Source: Alphaproteobacteria bacterium (GTDB taxonomy: Bacteria; Pseudomonadota; Alphaproteobacteria; CAAHEQ01; UBA3637). Taken from it: a stretch of 50,743 bases of DNA. The stretch spans positions 1 through 50,743 of the forward strand of contig JAFTSJ010000015.1 in NCBI GenBank assembly GCA_017467335.1. Direction: 5' to 3'. Below are positions 18,084 to 26,991 of the stretch, in pieces; within the stretch, counting starts at the first letter, position 1, and the number at the start of each line of letters is the position of its first letter. The notes beneath the pieces are model-generated. The model ran no database searches. It was not told where the DNA came from and saw only the letters and a list, made by a program, of their open reading frames with translations. Made by a program: the position numbers and the translations under genes.

Positions 18084-18707
18084 CTATCGAATAAAATTCG
18101 TACGAATAATTTCTTCTTTTTCCGGATAAGTTATTCCCTGATTTTGACCGGCCTGAATACACCGCAATAACCAAGCCATATTCCGAGCCAACGAACGCAT
18201 TGTTTGAAGCCCTTCGGCATCTTGTAAAACATCCGCCGGCATACTACCATGAACTTCATTCCAATATTGAGAAGATACAATCGGCATATGCGATATGGTA
18301 AAATATTTATTTAATCTGTCAAATGCAGCCGGTCCCCCTGCTCTGCGACTACTAACAATTGCCGCGGCCGGTTTAAATGCCAAAGTACCGTTTGAGGCAA
18401 AAAACAATCTGTCTAAAAAAGCACACAAAGCCCCGTTTGGTCCAGCATAATAAACAGGAGATCCCACAATAATCCCATCTGCTTTTTTGGCTAAATCCAG
18501 ACAGGAATTAACCTTATCTTCATCATAAATACATTTTCCCGTCTGCCGACAAACGCCACAACCGATACACCCTTGAATAGGCTGTTTACCGATATGGAAT
18601 AATGTTGTGGAAATATTTTCTTGTTCTAAGATACGAATCACTTCCGAAAGTGCCGTATATGTACATCCTTTTTCATTCGGACTGCCGTTAATCAATAATA
18701 CATTCAT
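18084..18707 (-). CDS. NADPH-dependent FMN reductase / iron-sulfur flavoprotein family
   Basis: The N-terminus MNVLLINGSPNEKGCT is the FMN-phosphate loop of the flavodoxin-like NADPH-dependent FMN reductases. A CIGCGVCRQTGKC cluster (four cysteines near residues 47-58) follows, as in iron-sulfur flavoproteins and related reductases. GSPVYYAGPNG is the second FMN loop. It would reduce flavins or quinone-like acceptors in the cytoplasm. Length (207 residues) is normal. The start at 18707 has AAAGGAGATAAC; the earlier in-frame ATG at 18737 lies inside the promoter. Confidence 0.88.
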   Translation of the reverse strand: MNVLLINGSPNEKGCTYTALSEVIRILEQENISTTLFHIGKQPIQGCIGCGVCRQTGKCIYDEDKVNSCLDLAKKADGIIVGSPVYYAGPNGALCAFLDRLFFASNGTLAFKPAAAIVSSRRAGGPAAFDRLNKYFTISHMPIVSSQYWNEVHGSMPADVLQDAEGLQTMRSLARNMAWLLRCIQAGQNQGITYPEKEEIIRTNFIR

Positions 18708-18727
18708 GTTATCTCCTTTACTTAAAT

Positions 18728-18756
18728 AGTGTATCAATCTGCGATTCGTTTTTCAA
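18728..18756 (-). promoter_or_regulatory. Promoter of the flavoprotein gene, with a motif in the spacer
   Basis: Minus strand: TTGAAA, 17 bases, TACACT. The spacer contains ACGAATCG, a motif found twice more in the noncoding stretch to the right, so it may be an operator. Confidence 0.5.
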
Positions 18757-19137
18757 GTTAAAAAAAATAAACCGTCTGTTTTCTTTTTTAAAAAGTTAAC
18801 TTTTGTACAAACAAAAATACAACTGTATTTCAATATGTTATTTTTAAAAAAAACTTTTTTTCGAAAATATTAGAAAAAAAATCATTTTTGTACAAAAATA
18901 AAACGAATCGTATTTTTTATGTTTTTTACTTTACTTTCAATATGTTATGAAAATATTTTTCAAATTAAATGTTAACGAATCGTATAAAACAGTAAAAAAA
19001 ACGGTTAATTTTCTTTACATTTTGTTAACAACTTTTTTATAACATGTTGATTTTAAACAAACAAATATTATTGACAGAATTAACTTTTTGATGTTATCCT
19101 ATTAGATAGTTGAGTATATTCTTTTGCGGAGGTGCAA
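18738..19137. other. 400-bp noncoding, very AT-rich region with clustered short repeats
   Basis: No gene is visible. The stretch carries ACGAATCG three times (18742-18749 inverted, 18903-18910, 18975-18982), TTTTGTACAAA twice (18801-18811 and 18886-18896, the latter inside the perfect palindrome TTTTTGTACAAAAA), TTTCAATATGTTAT twice (18828-18841, 18935-18948), and GTTAAC three times (18795, 18971, 19024). It lies between divergent genes and includes both their promoters. ACGAATCG contains GAATC, a CcrM-type GANTC site. Confidence 0.6.
19071..19100 (+). promoter_or_regulatory. Promoter of the repeat-protein gene
   Basis: TTGACA, 18 bases, TATCCT, about 38 bases before the start at 19138. Confidence 0.55.
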
Positions 19138-21255
19138 ATGGCAATAAGTCTGGAACAATTGAAGGAATGGGGGGTTCCGCTAGTCGCTCCAATCGGGTCG
19201 GTCTTTGCGAATAGCGATAACAATCATACAAGCAATGTACGTGGTAGTTCTTTGCCCTCACAAGATGAAATAGATGAAAGCAGATATGCTTTAAACGAAG
19301 AAATTACAAAACTCAATAATTATTTAGAACGGTTAACTATTGTATTGGGTCAAACGCAAACAGCGGATACGCAAGCTGAACATATTCGATTGCTCAATAA
19401 TATCTCTGCTGTTAATTTGCCTCCGGAAATAAAAATGGTTGTTGCCGCCCGTTATCCGCAACATGTCAGCAATGAAGTTCAAAAAGTGACGGATAAAAAC
19501 AAAAGCAATGTTGATAATCCATCATCATTGGCTCAACAAGTGGCTATCATGGATGTTGCTGCCCGTATTTCCAGTTATAATCATACTCAATACATGTTGG
19601 AAGTTCAAGCGGCTTTTGCTGAAATGGATGCTGCTCGTAGGGCTATTCATGATGAATTTATGAACAGTCAAGGTACACCGGAAGACTGTCAAAGGTTCCA
19701 TAAACGGGCTCAACAAGAACGGGAACAAGAGGAAAAAGAACAGCAAGCAAGATTGGCGAACTGGGGTAACATGTCTGAAGAAGAGAAGATGAGGCATGTT
19801 ATGGTCAATCAACATGCAATACGTTCTTTGGAACAAGAAGCTGAAAAACTTAAACAGCAAATAGCACTAGAACCAGATCCTAAAAAGAGACAGAAGTACG
19901 AACACAGACTTCAAGAGGTTGAGAAAAGTTCAGCACAAAAGAAAAGGTTTGCTAAAGAGTACCAAGAAGCAACGAATACGAAGACTGAAACTCTGGATGG
20001 GAGTACAGTATCCATTCAAAAAGCAATAAATAAGAAGAAGACTGAAACTCGGGAACAGAGGGGTAATGTGAAGAGGTTGGATGTACCGGCAAGACGTTCT
20101 TATGAACACGAAACTGGGTGGAACAACCGGGAAAGTCCAAAGGTCGAAATTCATACAACCGAAACCGAACCTCGTGATACTTCGGTTATTGATTCCCTAA
20201 CCGCACGTTCTTATGAACAAGAAGCTGAAAAACTTGAACAGCAAAGAGCACAAGAAACAGATCCTAAAAAGAGACAGAAGCTCGAACACAGACATCAAGA
20301 GCTTGAGCAAAGTTCAGCACAAGTTAAAAGGTTTGGTGACAACTTCCAAAAAGCAATGAATGAGAAGACTCAAACTCGGGAACCGTGGGGTGAGACTGCA
20401 TTAGAACACAGACTTCAAGAGGTTGAGCAAAGTTCAGCACAAACTGAAAGGTTTGGTACTCATTACCAAGAAGCAATGAGGGAACAGAGGGGTAATTTGC
20501 ATATTCCCGATCAACAGGCAATGCGTTCTTATGAACAAGAAACTGGGTGGAACAACCGGGAAAGTCCAAAGGTCGAAATTCATACAACCGAAACTGATTA
20601 CCCAAGCCAAGATCGCAGAAAGCCCGCTCAAACGCAAACTAACGTTGAGGCGAAAGCGTCTGGTAACCAACGACCAACGAAACAACAAAAATCCGGTCAT
20701 AGAGGAAGTCCACTTATAGGGGCTACACCTTTTGAGAAAGGAAGTTCAACCGATTCAGACAGACAAATTCTTGAACAAAGAATGGCTAATTTTAGAACAT
20801 TGTATGAACAGGCATCAACCCCTGAGCAGAAAAAAGAATATGCTGTGAAATTGCATCGAACTCAGAAAGAATTTACAGCCCTTTCCGGACAAAATCATAA
20901 AAACGGAACACAAAATCTTACGGAAACGCCTTTATCTACCTTAGCAGGCTTGGCTATTAACGCAGCGAGCACGCCTTCTGTTCAAGGTGATTCGAATGCA
21001 AACACGCCTGCCACGTTGGCTCACGATCAATCTACACCAACCGGTTCTTTGGTTGGCATGGATAGTCTGGCAAGTGCGAAACCATTTTCGGGCGAAAAAC
21101 AAAAACCATCTGAAACATCTGAAGCACAACCTAATTCTCCATCCAATAGCAGTTTGATAGGAAAATTGGCATTAGCATCAGCGGAACAACCCTCTGTACC
21201 ACGTGAATTTGACATCACTCGACTTCCATTGGATAATGCTCCGTCAATAGCATGA
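19138..21255 (+). CDS. Large hydrophilic coiled-coil protein with mosaic internal repeats
   Basis: The 705-residue protein has no signal peptide or membrane segment and no recognised family. Residues 50-220 are helical. Then come repeats in the order A1 (229-285), B1 (305-344), A2 (357-415), A3 (421-447, partial) and B2 (448-487). Unit A has EQEAEKL.QQ....DPKKRQK.EHR.QE(V/L)E.SSAQ. Unit B has REQRGN...RSYE.ETGWNNRESPKVEIHTTET. The C-terminal third is Ser/Thr/Pro/Gln-rich and disordered, with SL(V/I)G...LASA twice. The start is the ATG at 19138 after GCGGAGGTG; a GTG two codons earlier is part of the Shine-Dalgarno. Secreted effector or scaffold are possible; neither is shown. Confidence 0.88.
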   Translation: MAISLEQLKEWGVPLVAPIGSVFANSDNNHTSNVRGSSLPSQDEIDESRYALNEEITKLNNYLERLTIVLGQTQTADTQAEHIRLLNNISAVNLPPEIKMVVAARYPQHVSNEVQKVTDKNKSNVDNPSSLAQQVAIMDVAARISSYNHTQYMLEVQAAFAEMDAARRAIHDEFMNSQGTPEDCQRFHKRAQQEREQEEKEQQARLANWGNMSEEEKMRHVMVNQHAIRSLEQEAEKLKQQIALEPDPKKRQKYEHRLQEVEKSSAQKKRFAKEYQEATNTKTETLDGSTVSIQKAINKKKTETREQRGNVKRLDVPARRSYEHETGWNNRESPKVEIHTTETEPRDTSVIDSLTARSYEQEAEKLEQQRAQETDPKKRQKLEHRHQELEQSSAQVKRFGDNFQKAMNEKTQTREPWGETALEHRLQEVEQSSAQTERFGTHYQEAMREQRGNLHIPDQQAMRSYEQETGWNNRESPKVEIHTTETDYPSQDRRKPAQTQTNVEAKASGNQRPTKQQKSGHRGSPLIGATPFEKGSSTDSDRQILEQRMANFRTLYEQASTPEQKKEYAVKLHRTQKEFTALSGQNHKNGTQNLTETPLSTLAGLAINAASTPSVQGDSNANTPATLAHDQSTPTGSLVGMDSLASAKPFSGEKQKPSETSEAQPNSPSNSSLIGKLALASAEQPSVPREFDITRLPLDNAPSIA
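19822..20594 (+). repeat. Recent internal duplications: unit A three times, unit B twice
   Basis: Unit B copies 20095-20165 and 20524-20594 differ at about one base in 71 (offset 429). Unit A copies start at 19822, 20206 and about 20401 (partial) and keep long identical runs. Near-identity at DNA level, including third positions, means recent duplication or ongoing conversion. Confidence 0.9.
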
Positions 21256-21277
21256 TGCAAATATTTTTTAAAAATTC

Positions 21278-21306
21278 TTGACAATTTTAATAATTGCTGA
21301 TAAGAT
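21278..21306 (+). promoter_or_regulatory. Strong promoter of the 378-aa protein gene
   Basis: TTGACA, 17 bases, TAAGAT, about 37 bases before the start. It shows that the gene is expressed on its own, although it lies only 88 bases after the repeat protein. Confidence 0.7.
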
Positions 21307-21343
21307 GGTTTCATTGCAACACATTTACTGAGAAAGGAAAACC

Positions 21344-22480
21344 ATGGCAAAAAAATCCACAAAATCGTCTTCATCAAAAAAACTTAAAAAGGTTGAGGAA
21401 TTAAGTATTTTTTTCAACTCAAAGAATATGGAAGAATTTTCTGAGATAACCTGTGATCTTCCTAATCGAGAGGCCGTTGCAATTTTATTAAAATTGAAAG
21501 ATTTTAATTCTCAATTTGGTGATGAATGTGATAGATACATTGAATACGCTTGGGGGGAAAAACCAAATCGCAAAAAAGCGGAAGCATCTATCAAAAAAAT
21601 GGAACAAATTGAACAGGTTTTGATTGATGATATTATGGCTATTGAAGGCGGTTATAAGGTGTTGGCAGCAGCTGAAAAGAAAGGTGCTAAAATTGATTGG
21701 CAAAAAATGTCACCGGCTGTTATTAAAACAGAAGAATGTATTGCCTTTTTAGCTGATAAAAAATATGATTTTAATGCTGAACATGATTTTAACGGTCAAA
21801 AAGCCGATTTTACAACGTATCATTTATCTGCAACCGGTTATTGGGAACAAGAAACAGTTAAATCATATGATGAACTTACTAAGCAAGTGGAAGAACGAGA
21901 AAAATTGATTCAAGACTTTCAAAAATTGCGGGCTGAATATGACAATCCGGAAACATCTCCCGAAAGAAAAGCACAATTAGAACAACAAGCAATTGCAATG
22001 AATGACCGTTATCTTGTCTTAGAAAAAGAAATTCCATTGACATGTCAGGAAGTAAATGAAACAATGAATCAATACTTTACACATGCTGTTTGTTTAAAAA
22101 CAGTTATGGATAAAAAATTGATTTCAGAGGAAAACTGTCAAAAAATAACGGATAGTAATTTTAGAGATAGTGTTAGCAGTATGTTAGAACGTGAAGAAAA
22201 AATGGAACGATACAATTCCTTCTTTAATCCGCAAACATCTGTTGATAATCATAAAACAGACGGTTACGCACTAGCAACGGCTTCTTCAATGTATGAAGGA
22301 ACACTCGGTACATTAGCCGCTTCGGAAGGTAAAGAATCGGTATTAACATTTGAACAGAAAATGTTGTCCCCCACTTCATTAGGTAGCATTATTTCTCAAC
22401 ACGCACAAAGCAGTGAACAAAATAATCCGAATGATGTATTGAGAGCTGATCCGATGCAATCAAATAAAACAAACAATTGA
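21344..22480 (+). CDS. Hypothetical helical cytoplasmic-type protein (378 aa)
   Basis: It starts with a Lys/Ser-rich stretch (MAKKSTKSSSSKK), has no signal peptide or membrane helix, and is largely alpha-helical with a coiled-coil part near residues 170-225 (ELTKQVEEREKLIQDFQKL). A Tyr/Trp-containing segment (TTYHLSATGYWEQET) lies before it. The C-terminal 80 residues are Ser/Gln/Asn-rich and probably disordered. No family was recognised. AAAGGAAAACC precedes the start. It follows the repeat protein on the same strand with its own promoter, and both have disordered tails, so they may act together (inference). Confidence 0.85.
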   Translation: MAKKSTKSSSSKKLKKVEELSIFFNSKNMEEFSEITCDLPNREAVAILLKLKDFNSQFGDECDRYIEYAWGEKPNRKKAEASIKKMEQIEQVLIDDIMAIEGGYKVLAAAEKKGAKIDWQKMSPAVIKTEECIAFLADKKYDFNAEHDFNGQKADFTTYHLSATGYWEQETVKSYDELTKQVEEREKLIQDFQKLRAEYDNPETSPERKAQLEQQAIAMNDRYLVLEKEIPLTCQEVNETMNQYFTHAVCLKTVMDKKLISEENCQKITDSNFRDSVSSMLEREEKMERYNSFFNPQTSVDNHKTDGYALATASSMYEGTLGTLAASEGKESVLTFEQKMLSPTSLGSIISQHAQSSEQNNPNDVLRADPMQSNKTNN

Positions 22481-22507
22481 CTGATAAGTTAATTTGGTAA
22501 TCTATAA

Positions 22508-22539
22508 AAAAAATCGCATAGGCAATATGCGATTTTTTC
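22508..22539. terminator. Bidirectional terminator
   Basis: AAATCGCATA pairs with TATGCGATTT around GGCAA, flanked by A on the left and T on the right, so it can end transcription from both sides. Confidence 0.85.
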
Positions 22540-22574
22540 ATTATTCCAATTTAAAATCAAGGCGTTCTGATATA

Positions 22575-22901
22575 TCAAGTTTCCTTATTTTTTATTTTTT
22601 GCTGATTTTGACGGCGTTTTTTAGCACTGGGTTGACGATTTGCTTTAACCAAATAAGCCTGCATTTCTTCCCCTTTTGTACTATCCATTTCCGGTTGACA
22701 ATTTCCCTGCCCTGAACAATCAAGTCCTTGATGTAAATGGTCCGAATCGGTTTGTATCGGAACCTGATAGGTCAATTCTTGCGGACGAGGATACGAAACA
22801 ATATACGGACGTTTATATGTTAATAAAACCGGAATATTATACATTAAGTACAACCGCTTATGTTGAAATAACAAAGACTGTGTTTTATGACGTTGTTTCA
22901 T
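22575..22901 (-). CDS. Small hypothetical protein (108 aa)
   Basis: The start has an excellent AAGGGGGA five bases upstream, which supports a real gene. The product is basic and hydrophilic, with a Tyr/Pro-rich stretch (TYKRPYIVSYPRP) and a lone CSGQGNC pair, and ends in a Lys/Gln/Arg-rich tail. There is no signal peptide and no recognised family. A possible promoter (TTGATT, 17 bases, weak -10) lies upstream on the minus strand. The plus-strand frames across it have no Shine-Dalgarno. Confidence 0.6.
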   Translation of the reverse strand: MKQRHKTQSLLFQHKRLYLMYNIPVLLTYKRPYIVSYPRPQELTYQVPIQTDSDHLHQGLDCSGQGNCQPEMDSTKGEEMQAYLVKANRQPSAKKRRQNQQKIKNKET

Positions 22902-22970
22902 TAAATCCCCCTTCTTTTCTTATCAGATAGGTAGATTTAATCCCTAAAACAATCAATTCGTTAGAATGGA

Positions 22971-25358
22971 TTATTCTTCTTCTAAAAAACGAGCCATAAT
23001 CTTTTTAATTTGCCCCGAATCAAAACGAATGTCTAACCGTTCTCCATCTTCCCGAACAACGGTCCCTGCTCCAAAAGTTTCATGACGAACTCGCCGACCG
23101 ACTCGTCTTGATGAAGAAGACGCAACTGTTCTATATGATATTTGTTTACGGGGAATAAAATAATCAGACGGTGTTGAAGTTAAAGATTCTCTATCCCACC
23201 TACTAACCGGACGTTCATCTTGCTGGGTATCAACATCATCATCAAAATCAAACGATTGAACATGTGTTCCATACCGTTTTGGTTTCCGAGAGCCGGAATA
23301 ACCACATCCCCAAGCCGGTGTTGAAGCTTGATAACCTTGTTGTTCAGACCGATGGAAATAAGTATCTGTTTGAATATGCTGTTGTGGCAATTCTTCAATA
23401 AAACGACTCGGTAAAGCGTTAATCCATTGTCCGTACATACGGCGATTGTGAGCAAATGAAATCGTTAATTTACGTTTGGCACGTGTCATACCGACATATG
23501 CTAACCGGCGTTCTTCCTCCAAACCAACATCACCGGTTTCATCTAATGTTTTTTGATGAGGGAATAATCCTTCTTCCCAACCGGCTAAAAACACCTCATA
23601 AAATTCCAATCCTTTTGAAGCATGTAACGTCATAACGACTAATTGGTCATCTGTAACGTTTTCATCCGTATCCATCACAAGAGAGGTATATTCAATAAAG
23701 GATTGTATATCTTCAAAATCAGACAAAACCGTATATAATTCCCGAATATTTTCAAGACGCCCTTCGGCTTCCGGCGATTTATCCAAACGCCACATTTGTA
23801 TATAGCCACTTTCTTCCAATAATGTTTTTGCCACATCGGCCGGACTTTCCGTTTGTAATAATTCTCTTGCCCGTTTAATCGTTAAAACAAACGAATCAAG
23901 TGTTTTACGAACCGCCGGTCGCAACGATGCCCAGCCAATCGCATCAAATAAACTGATATGCTTTTCTCGTGTTGTTTGTTCCAAAGCATCCATTGCCTGC
24001 GGTCCAATACCTCGTTTCGGTTTATTAACAATTCGCATAAATGCTAAATCATCATCCGTGTTTAAAATCAATCGAAGATAAGCAATTGCATCCTTAATTT
24101 CTTCTCGTTCGTAAAATTTAAAACCACCAATAATTTTATATGAAACACCATGACGCATTAAAACTTCTTCAAACAATCGGGTTTGAAAAGTTGCACGAAC
24201 CAAAATAGCCATATCCGACAACAAAACACCTTTTTTTTGTTCGGATTCGATTGTTTCAACAATATATTCCGCTTCTTGATTACCGTTATAAAATCCCTTA
24301 ACTAAAACATGTTCCCCTTGATTTTCTTTTTCATTGGCAGGTTTTAATGTTTTTCCCAATCGACCGGAATTATTGGCTATCAAACCGGAGGCTGCCCCTA
24401 AAATATGCCTTGTCGAACGATAATTACGTTCTAACCGAATGATAACAGCATCCGGAAATGTTGTTTTAAAATTAAGAATATTTTCAACTTTAGCCCCACG
24501 CCATGAATAAATTGACTGGTCATCGTCACCGACACAACAAATGTTGTTATATTTTTTAGCTAACAAGCGTAATAATAAGTATTGAGCAACATTTGTATCT
24601 TGATATTCATCAACCAAAATATATTTAAATTGTTGTTGATAATGAGCTAAAATATCCGGATGAGATTGAAATAATGCCAATGGTAACAAAAGCAAATCAC
24701 CAAAATCAACCGCATTTAATGATGATAATTTTTGTTGATATTGTTTGTAAAAATACAAAGCCCGTCCATTACAAAATGTTGTTTGATGAGCAGATGTAAC
24801 CTGTTCCGGTAGCAATCCTTTATCTTTCCAACGTTGAATAATTTCTAATAGACCGGCAGGTGTGTATTTTTTGATGTCAACACCGGCTTCCTGCATCAGA
24901 TTTTTTAATAATCGTTCTTGATCATCTGTTCCTAATACAATAAAATTAGATGTTAAATTCACTTTTTCAGCAAATTTACGCAAGATTTTAATACCGATTG
25001 CATGAAACGTACCCAACCAAACAGAAAAAGCATCCGCTCCGATTAAACGTTCTAAACGTGACTTCATTTCCTTGGAGGCTTTATTCGTAAAGGTAACGGC
25101 TAAAATTTGCCAGGGCAACGCTTTTTTTTGATGAATAATATATGCAACCCGTGTTGTCAAAACCTTTGTTTTTCCCGTTCCGGCTCCTGATAAGACAAGA
25201 ACAGGTCCTTCCGTTGTTTCAACAGCTTGCCGTTGTTCGGGATTTAAGTCATCGATAAAAGACGGCTCAGGTATTGATGATTTTAAAAATTCATCAACGG
25301 CTTCATCTAATGGATTAAAATCTGTTTCAGGTTCATCTAACTTAAAAATATCATTCAT
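22971..25358 (-). CDS. uvrD: UvrD/PcrA-type superfamily 1 DNA helicase
   Basis: At 795 residues it has all SF1A helicase motifs: Q-motif LNPEQRQAV, Walker A GAGTGKT (58-64), TFTNKAS, DEYQDTN near residue 247, DDQSIYSWRGA, LERNYRS, VMTLHASKGLE and YVGMTRAKR. The C-terminal tail (R-V-G-R-R-V-R-HETFGAGTVV) is the PcrA/UvrD Tudor-like element that binds RNA polymerase. It unwinds 3'-5' in mismatch and excision repair. The start ATG overlaps the end of tcdA by eight bases. It is third in the tatD-tcdA-uvrD operon. Confidence 0.96.
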   Translation of the reverse strand: MNDIFKLDEPETDFNPLDEAVDEFLKSSIPEPSFIDDLNPEQRQAVETTEGPVLVLSGAGTGKTKVLTTRVAYIIHQKKALPWQILAVTFTNKASKEMKSRLERLIGADAFSVWLGTFHAIGIKILRKFAEKVNLTSNFIVLGTDDQERLLKNLMQEAGVDIKKYTPAGLLEIIQRWKDKGLLPEQVTSAHQTTFCNGRALYFYKQYQQKLSSLNAVDFGDLLLLPLALFQSHPDILAHYQQQFKYILVDEYQDTNVAQYLLLRLLAKKYNNICCVGDDDQSIYSWRGAKVENILNFKTTFPDAVIIRLERNYRSTRHILGAASGLIANNSGRLGKTLKPANEKENQGEHVLVKGFYNGNQEAEYIVETIESEQKKGVLLSDMAILVRATFQTRLFEEVLMRHGVSYKIIGGFKFYEREEIKDAIAYLRLILNTDDDLAFMRIVNKPKRGIGPQAMDALEQTTREKHISLFDAIGWASLRPAVRKTLDSFVLTIKRARELLQTESPADVAKTLLEESGYIQMWRLDKSPEAEGRLENIRELYTVLSDFEDIQSFIEYTSLVMDTDENVTDDQLVVMTLHASKGLEFYEVFLAGWEEGLFPHQKTLDETGDVGLEEERRLAYVGMTRAKRKLTISFAHNRRMYGQWINALPSRFIEELPQQHIQTDTYFHRSEQQGYQASTPAWGCGYSGSRKPKRYGTHVQSFDFDDDVDTQQDERPVSRWDRESLTSTPSDYFIPRKQISYRTVASSSSRRVGRRVRHETFGAGTVVREDGERLDIRFDSGQIKKIMARFLEEE

Positions 25359-26133
25359 CTGTTTTACTTTCCGTTTGTATCAATTTCATAATAACATAAT
25401 GAGCACACATCAGACCGAATATACCTGTTACCGTCATCATAGACCCCATCGTTCGGCGATTGTTTTGGCTGTCTTCTTCCCCTAAATGTAATTTATCCGA
25501 AACACATTCATCCGAATAAACAACCCGAAATGACATATCTATCCCACGCCGTCTGAGCCGTTTCCGTAAAAAAGAAGCCAACGGACATTGTATTGTTTTT
25601 TTCATTTGTGTAATTTGAATGCGAGTTATATCCGTTTTTAATGCTGCTCCCATGGATGAAATAAATGGTATGTGATGCGTTACCAAATATGCAATTACGG
25701 TCGTTTTGGCATTTAACGAATCAATGGCATCAATCACAAAATCAACCGGTTCATTGAATAGTGTTTCAACATTATCGCCTGAAACCAATATGTTTTTTTC
25801 GATGACGGTTATTGTTGAATCAATCTGATGAATCCGTTGAGTCGCTACATGCGTTTTGGATTGGTTCATAACATCAGTCGTTGCTAAAATTTGACGATTC
25901 AAATTACTGGGCGAAAAAACATCACAATCAACAACCGTAATACATCCGACACCGGAACGGGCCAACGCTTCAATAGCCATACCACCGACAGCCCCACATC
26001 CGATAACCATGACATGTGATTGAGCTAATCTATCCAATCCATTCTTCCCTAAAAGTAATTCCGTGCGATTGTGTATCTGATTTTGAAGGCAACTTTCAGA
26101 CAAGGCAAGTGAATTTAATTCTTTTTTATCCAT
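25351..26133 (-). CDS. tcdA: tRNA threonylcarbamoyladenosine dehydratase (ThiF/E1-like)
   Basis: The 260-residue protein has the E1-like fold. RTELLLGKNGLDRL leads into the nucleotide loop VIGCGAVGG (about residues 42-50). VDCDVFSPSNLNRQ has the acidic and arginine residues that hold ATP, and DAIDSLNAK is the metal/adenylate motif. It would activate the t6A carboxylate on tRNA position 37 to give the cyclic ct6A form. Among ThiF-like proteins, the RTE start, length and single E1 domain fit TcdA better than MoeB or ThiF. AAGGGTTAAAT lies before the start. Confidence 0.87.
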   Translation of the reverse strand: MDKKELNSLALSESCLQNQIHNRTELLLGKNGLDRLAQSHVMVIGCGAVGGMAIEALARSGVGCITVVDCDVFSPSNLNRQILATTDVMNQSKTHVATQRIHQIDSTITVIEKNILVSGDNVETLFNEPVDFVIDAIDSLNAKTTVIAYLVTHHIPFISSMGAALKTDITRIQITQMKKTIQCPLASFLRKRLRRRGIDMSFRVVYSDECVSDKLHLGEEDSQNNRRTMGSMMTVTGIFGLMCAHYVIMKLIQTESKTDE

Positions 26134-26135
26134 AT

Positions 26136-26837
26136 TTAACCCTTATTCATCTGAGGAGGCAACCCCTTAAACGGCATAGTACGACCAATAAAAGAACAAA
26201 AATTATAATCTAATTGTTCCCAATTCAATCCTAACCGTTCTGCCAATTCAATAACCCGTATCGGTTTATGTAATCCGTCCGGTGAATCACTTTCAATTAA
26301 AACTCTATCTGCCGGTAAATATCGTAACGGTTTTGACGTCATAACAGAAAAATAAGCATTGACCATTTTTGATAAGTAACGTGCTTGCACTTCACTACCC
26401 GAAAATCGATGAAACAAACACGAAATATCCGGAAAACAGACTAATATATTTAAAATATTAACCCATGCCTTATATCCGTGTATATGAACAGCACGTTTAT
26501 ATTGACGAGCCAATTTCAGGCATGTTTCAAATATTTCAGCCTGCTTAGTTAAATGAGGACGTGTACCGTCTAAACCAATTTCACCAATCATTAAAGAAGG
26601 ATATTTTTCCAATAATAATTGCATTTGTATCATCCAATCTCCGGATAATTCATCAATAAACCACGGATGTACACCAATACAAGGATAAACACCTTCAACT
26701 TGTTGTGCTAAATCAATCACTGATTGCCAATCGTCCGGTTTGGTTGCATTACATATAAAATAGGAAACACCACCGGTAACAGAACGTTCCATTTGTTTTA
26801 ACGGTAAAATATGACAATGTGCATCAAAATAAAACAC
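26136..26837 (-). CDS. TatD-family metal-dependent hydrolase
   Basis: The 233-residue protein starts with FDAHCH (HxH metal motif), then has IGVHPW, GEIGLD (bridging Glu), VHIHGY and the late ESDSPDG motif, which together define the TatD amidohydrolase fold. Many members are 3'-5' DNases or D-aminoacyl-tRNA deacylases; the exact activity is not known. The start is GTG at 26837, with GGGAAGG four bases upstream; no better ATG is nearby. First gene of the operon. Confidence 0.85.
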   Translation of the reverse strand: MFYFDAHCHILPLKQMERSVTGGVSYFICNATKPDDWQSVIDLAQQVEGVYPCIGVHPWFIDELSGDWMIQMQLLLEKYPSLMIGEIGLDGTRPHLTKQAEIFETCLKLARQYKRAVHIHGYKAWVNILNILVCFPDISCLFHRFSGSEVQARYLSKMVNAYFSVMTSKPLRYLPADRVLIESDSPDGLHKPIRVIELAERLGLNWEQLDYNFCSFIGRTMPFKGLPPQMNKG

Positions 26838-26863
26838 GATACCTTCCCTTTTTTATTGCAGAT

Positions 26864-26892
26864 ATTTTAAACAATTTGCCTGTTTTCGTCAA
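26864..26892 (-). promoter_or_regulatory. Promoter of the tatD-tcdA-uvrD operon
   Basis: Minus strand: TTGACG, 17 bases, TAAAAT, about 27 bases before the GTG start. Confidence 0.65.
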
Positions 26893-26939
26893 GAAAAATC
26901 AATCTAAACCGGCTTTTAATATCAAAATGCCTTTTTTTA

Positions 26940-26968
26940 TTGATTTTAAAAATAAAAAATCATATGAT
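26940..26968 (+). promoter_or_regulatory. Promoter of trkH
   Basis: TTGATT, 17 bases, TATGAT, about 23 bases before the start; diverges from the tatD promoter. Confidence 0.6.
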
Positions 26969-26991
26969 AAGTAAAATTTTAAGAGGATGAC

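Noticed and set aside
18738-19137. Possible replication origin because of AT richness and repeats
   Set aside because: No array of DnaA boxes (TTATNCACA) was found, only TTATCC-like fragments, and no origin-linked genes such as dnaA, hemE or parAB are near.
22494-22715. 73-codon plus-strand frame after the 378-aa gene
   Set aside because: It crosses a clear bidirectional terminator and lies opposite a minus-strand gene with a far better ribosome site.
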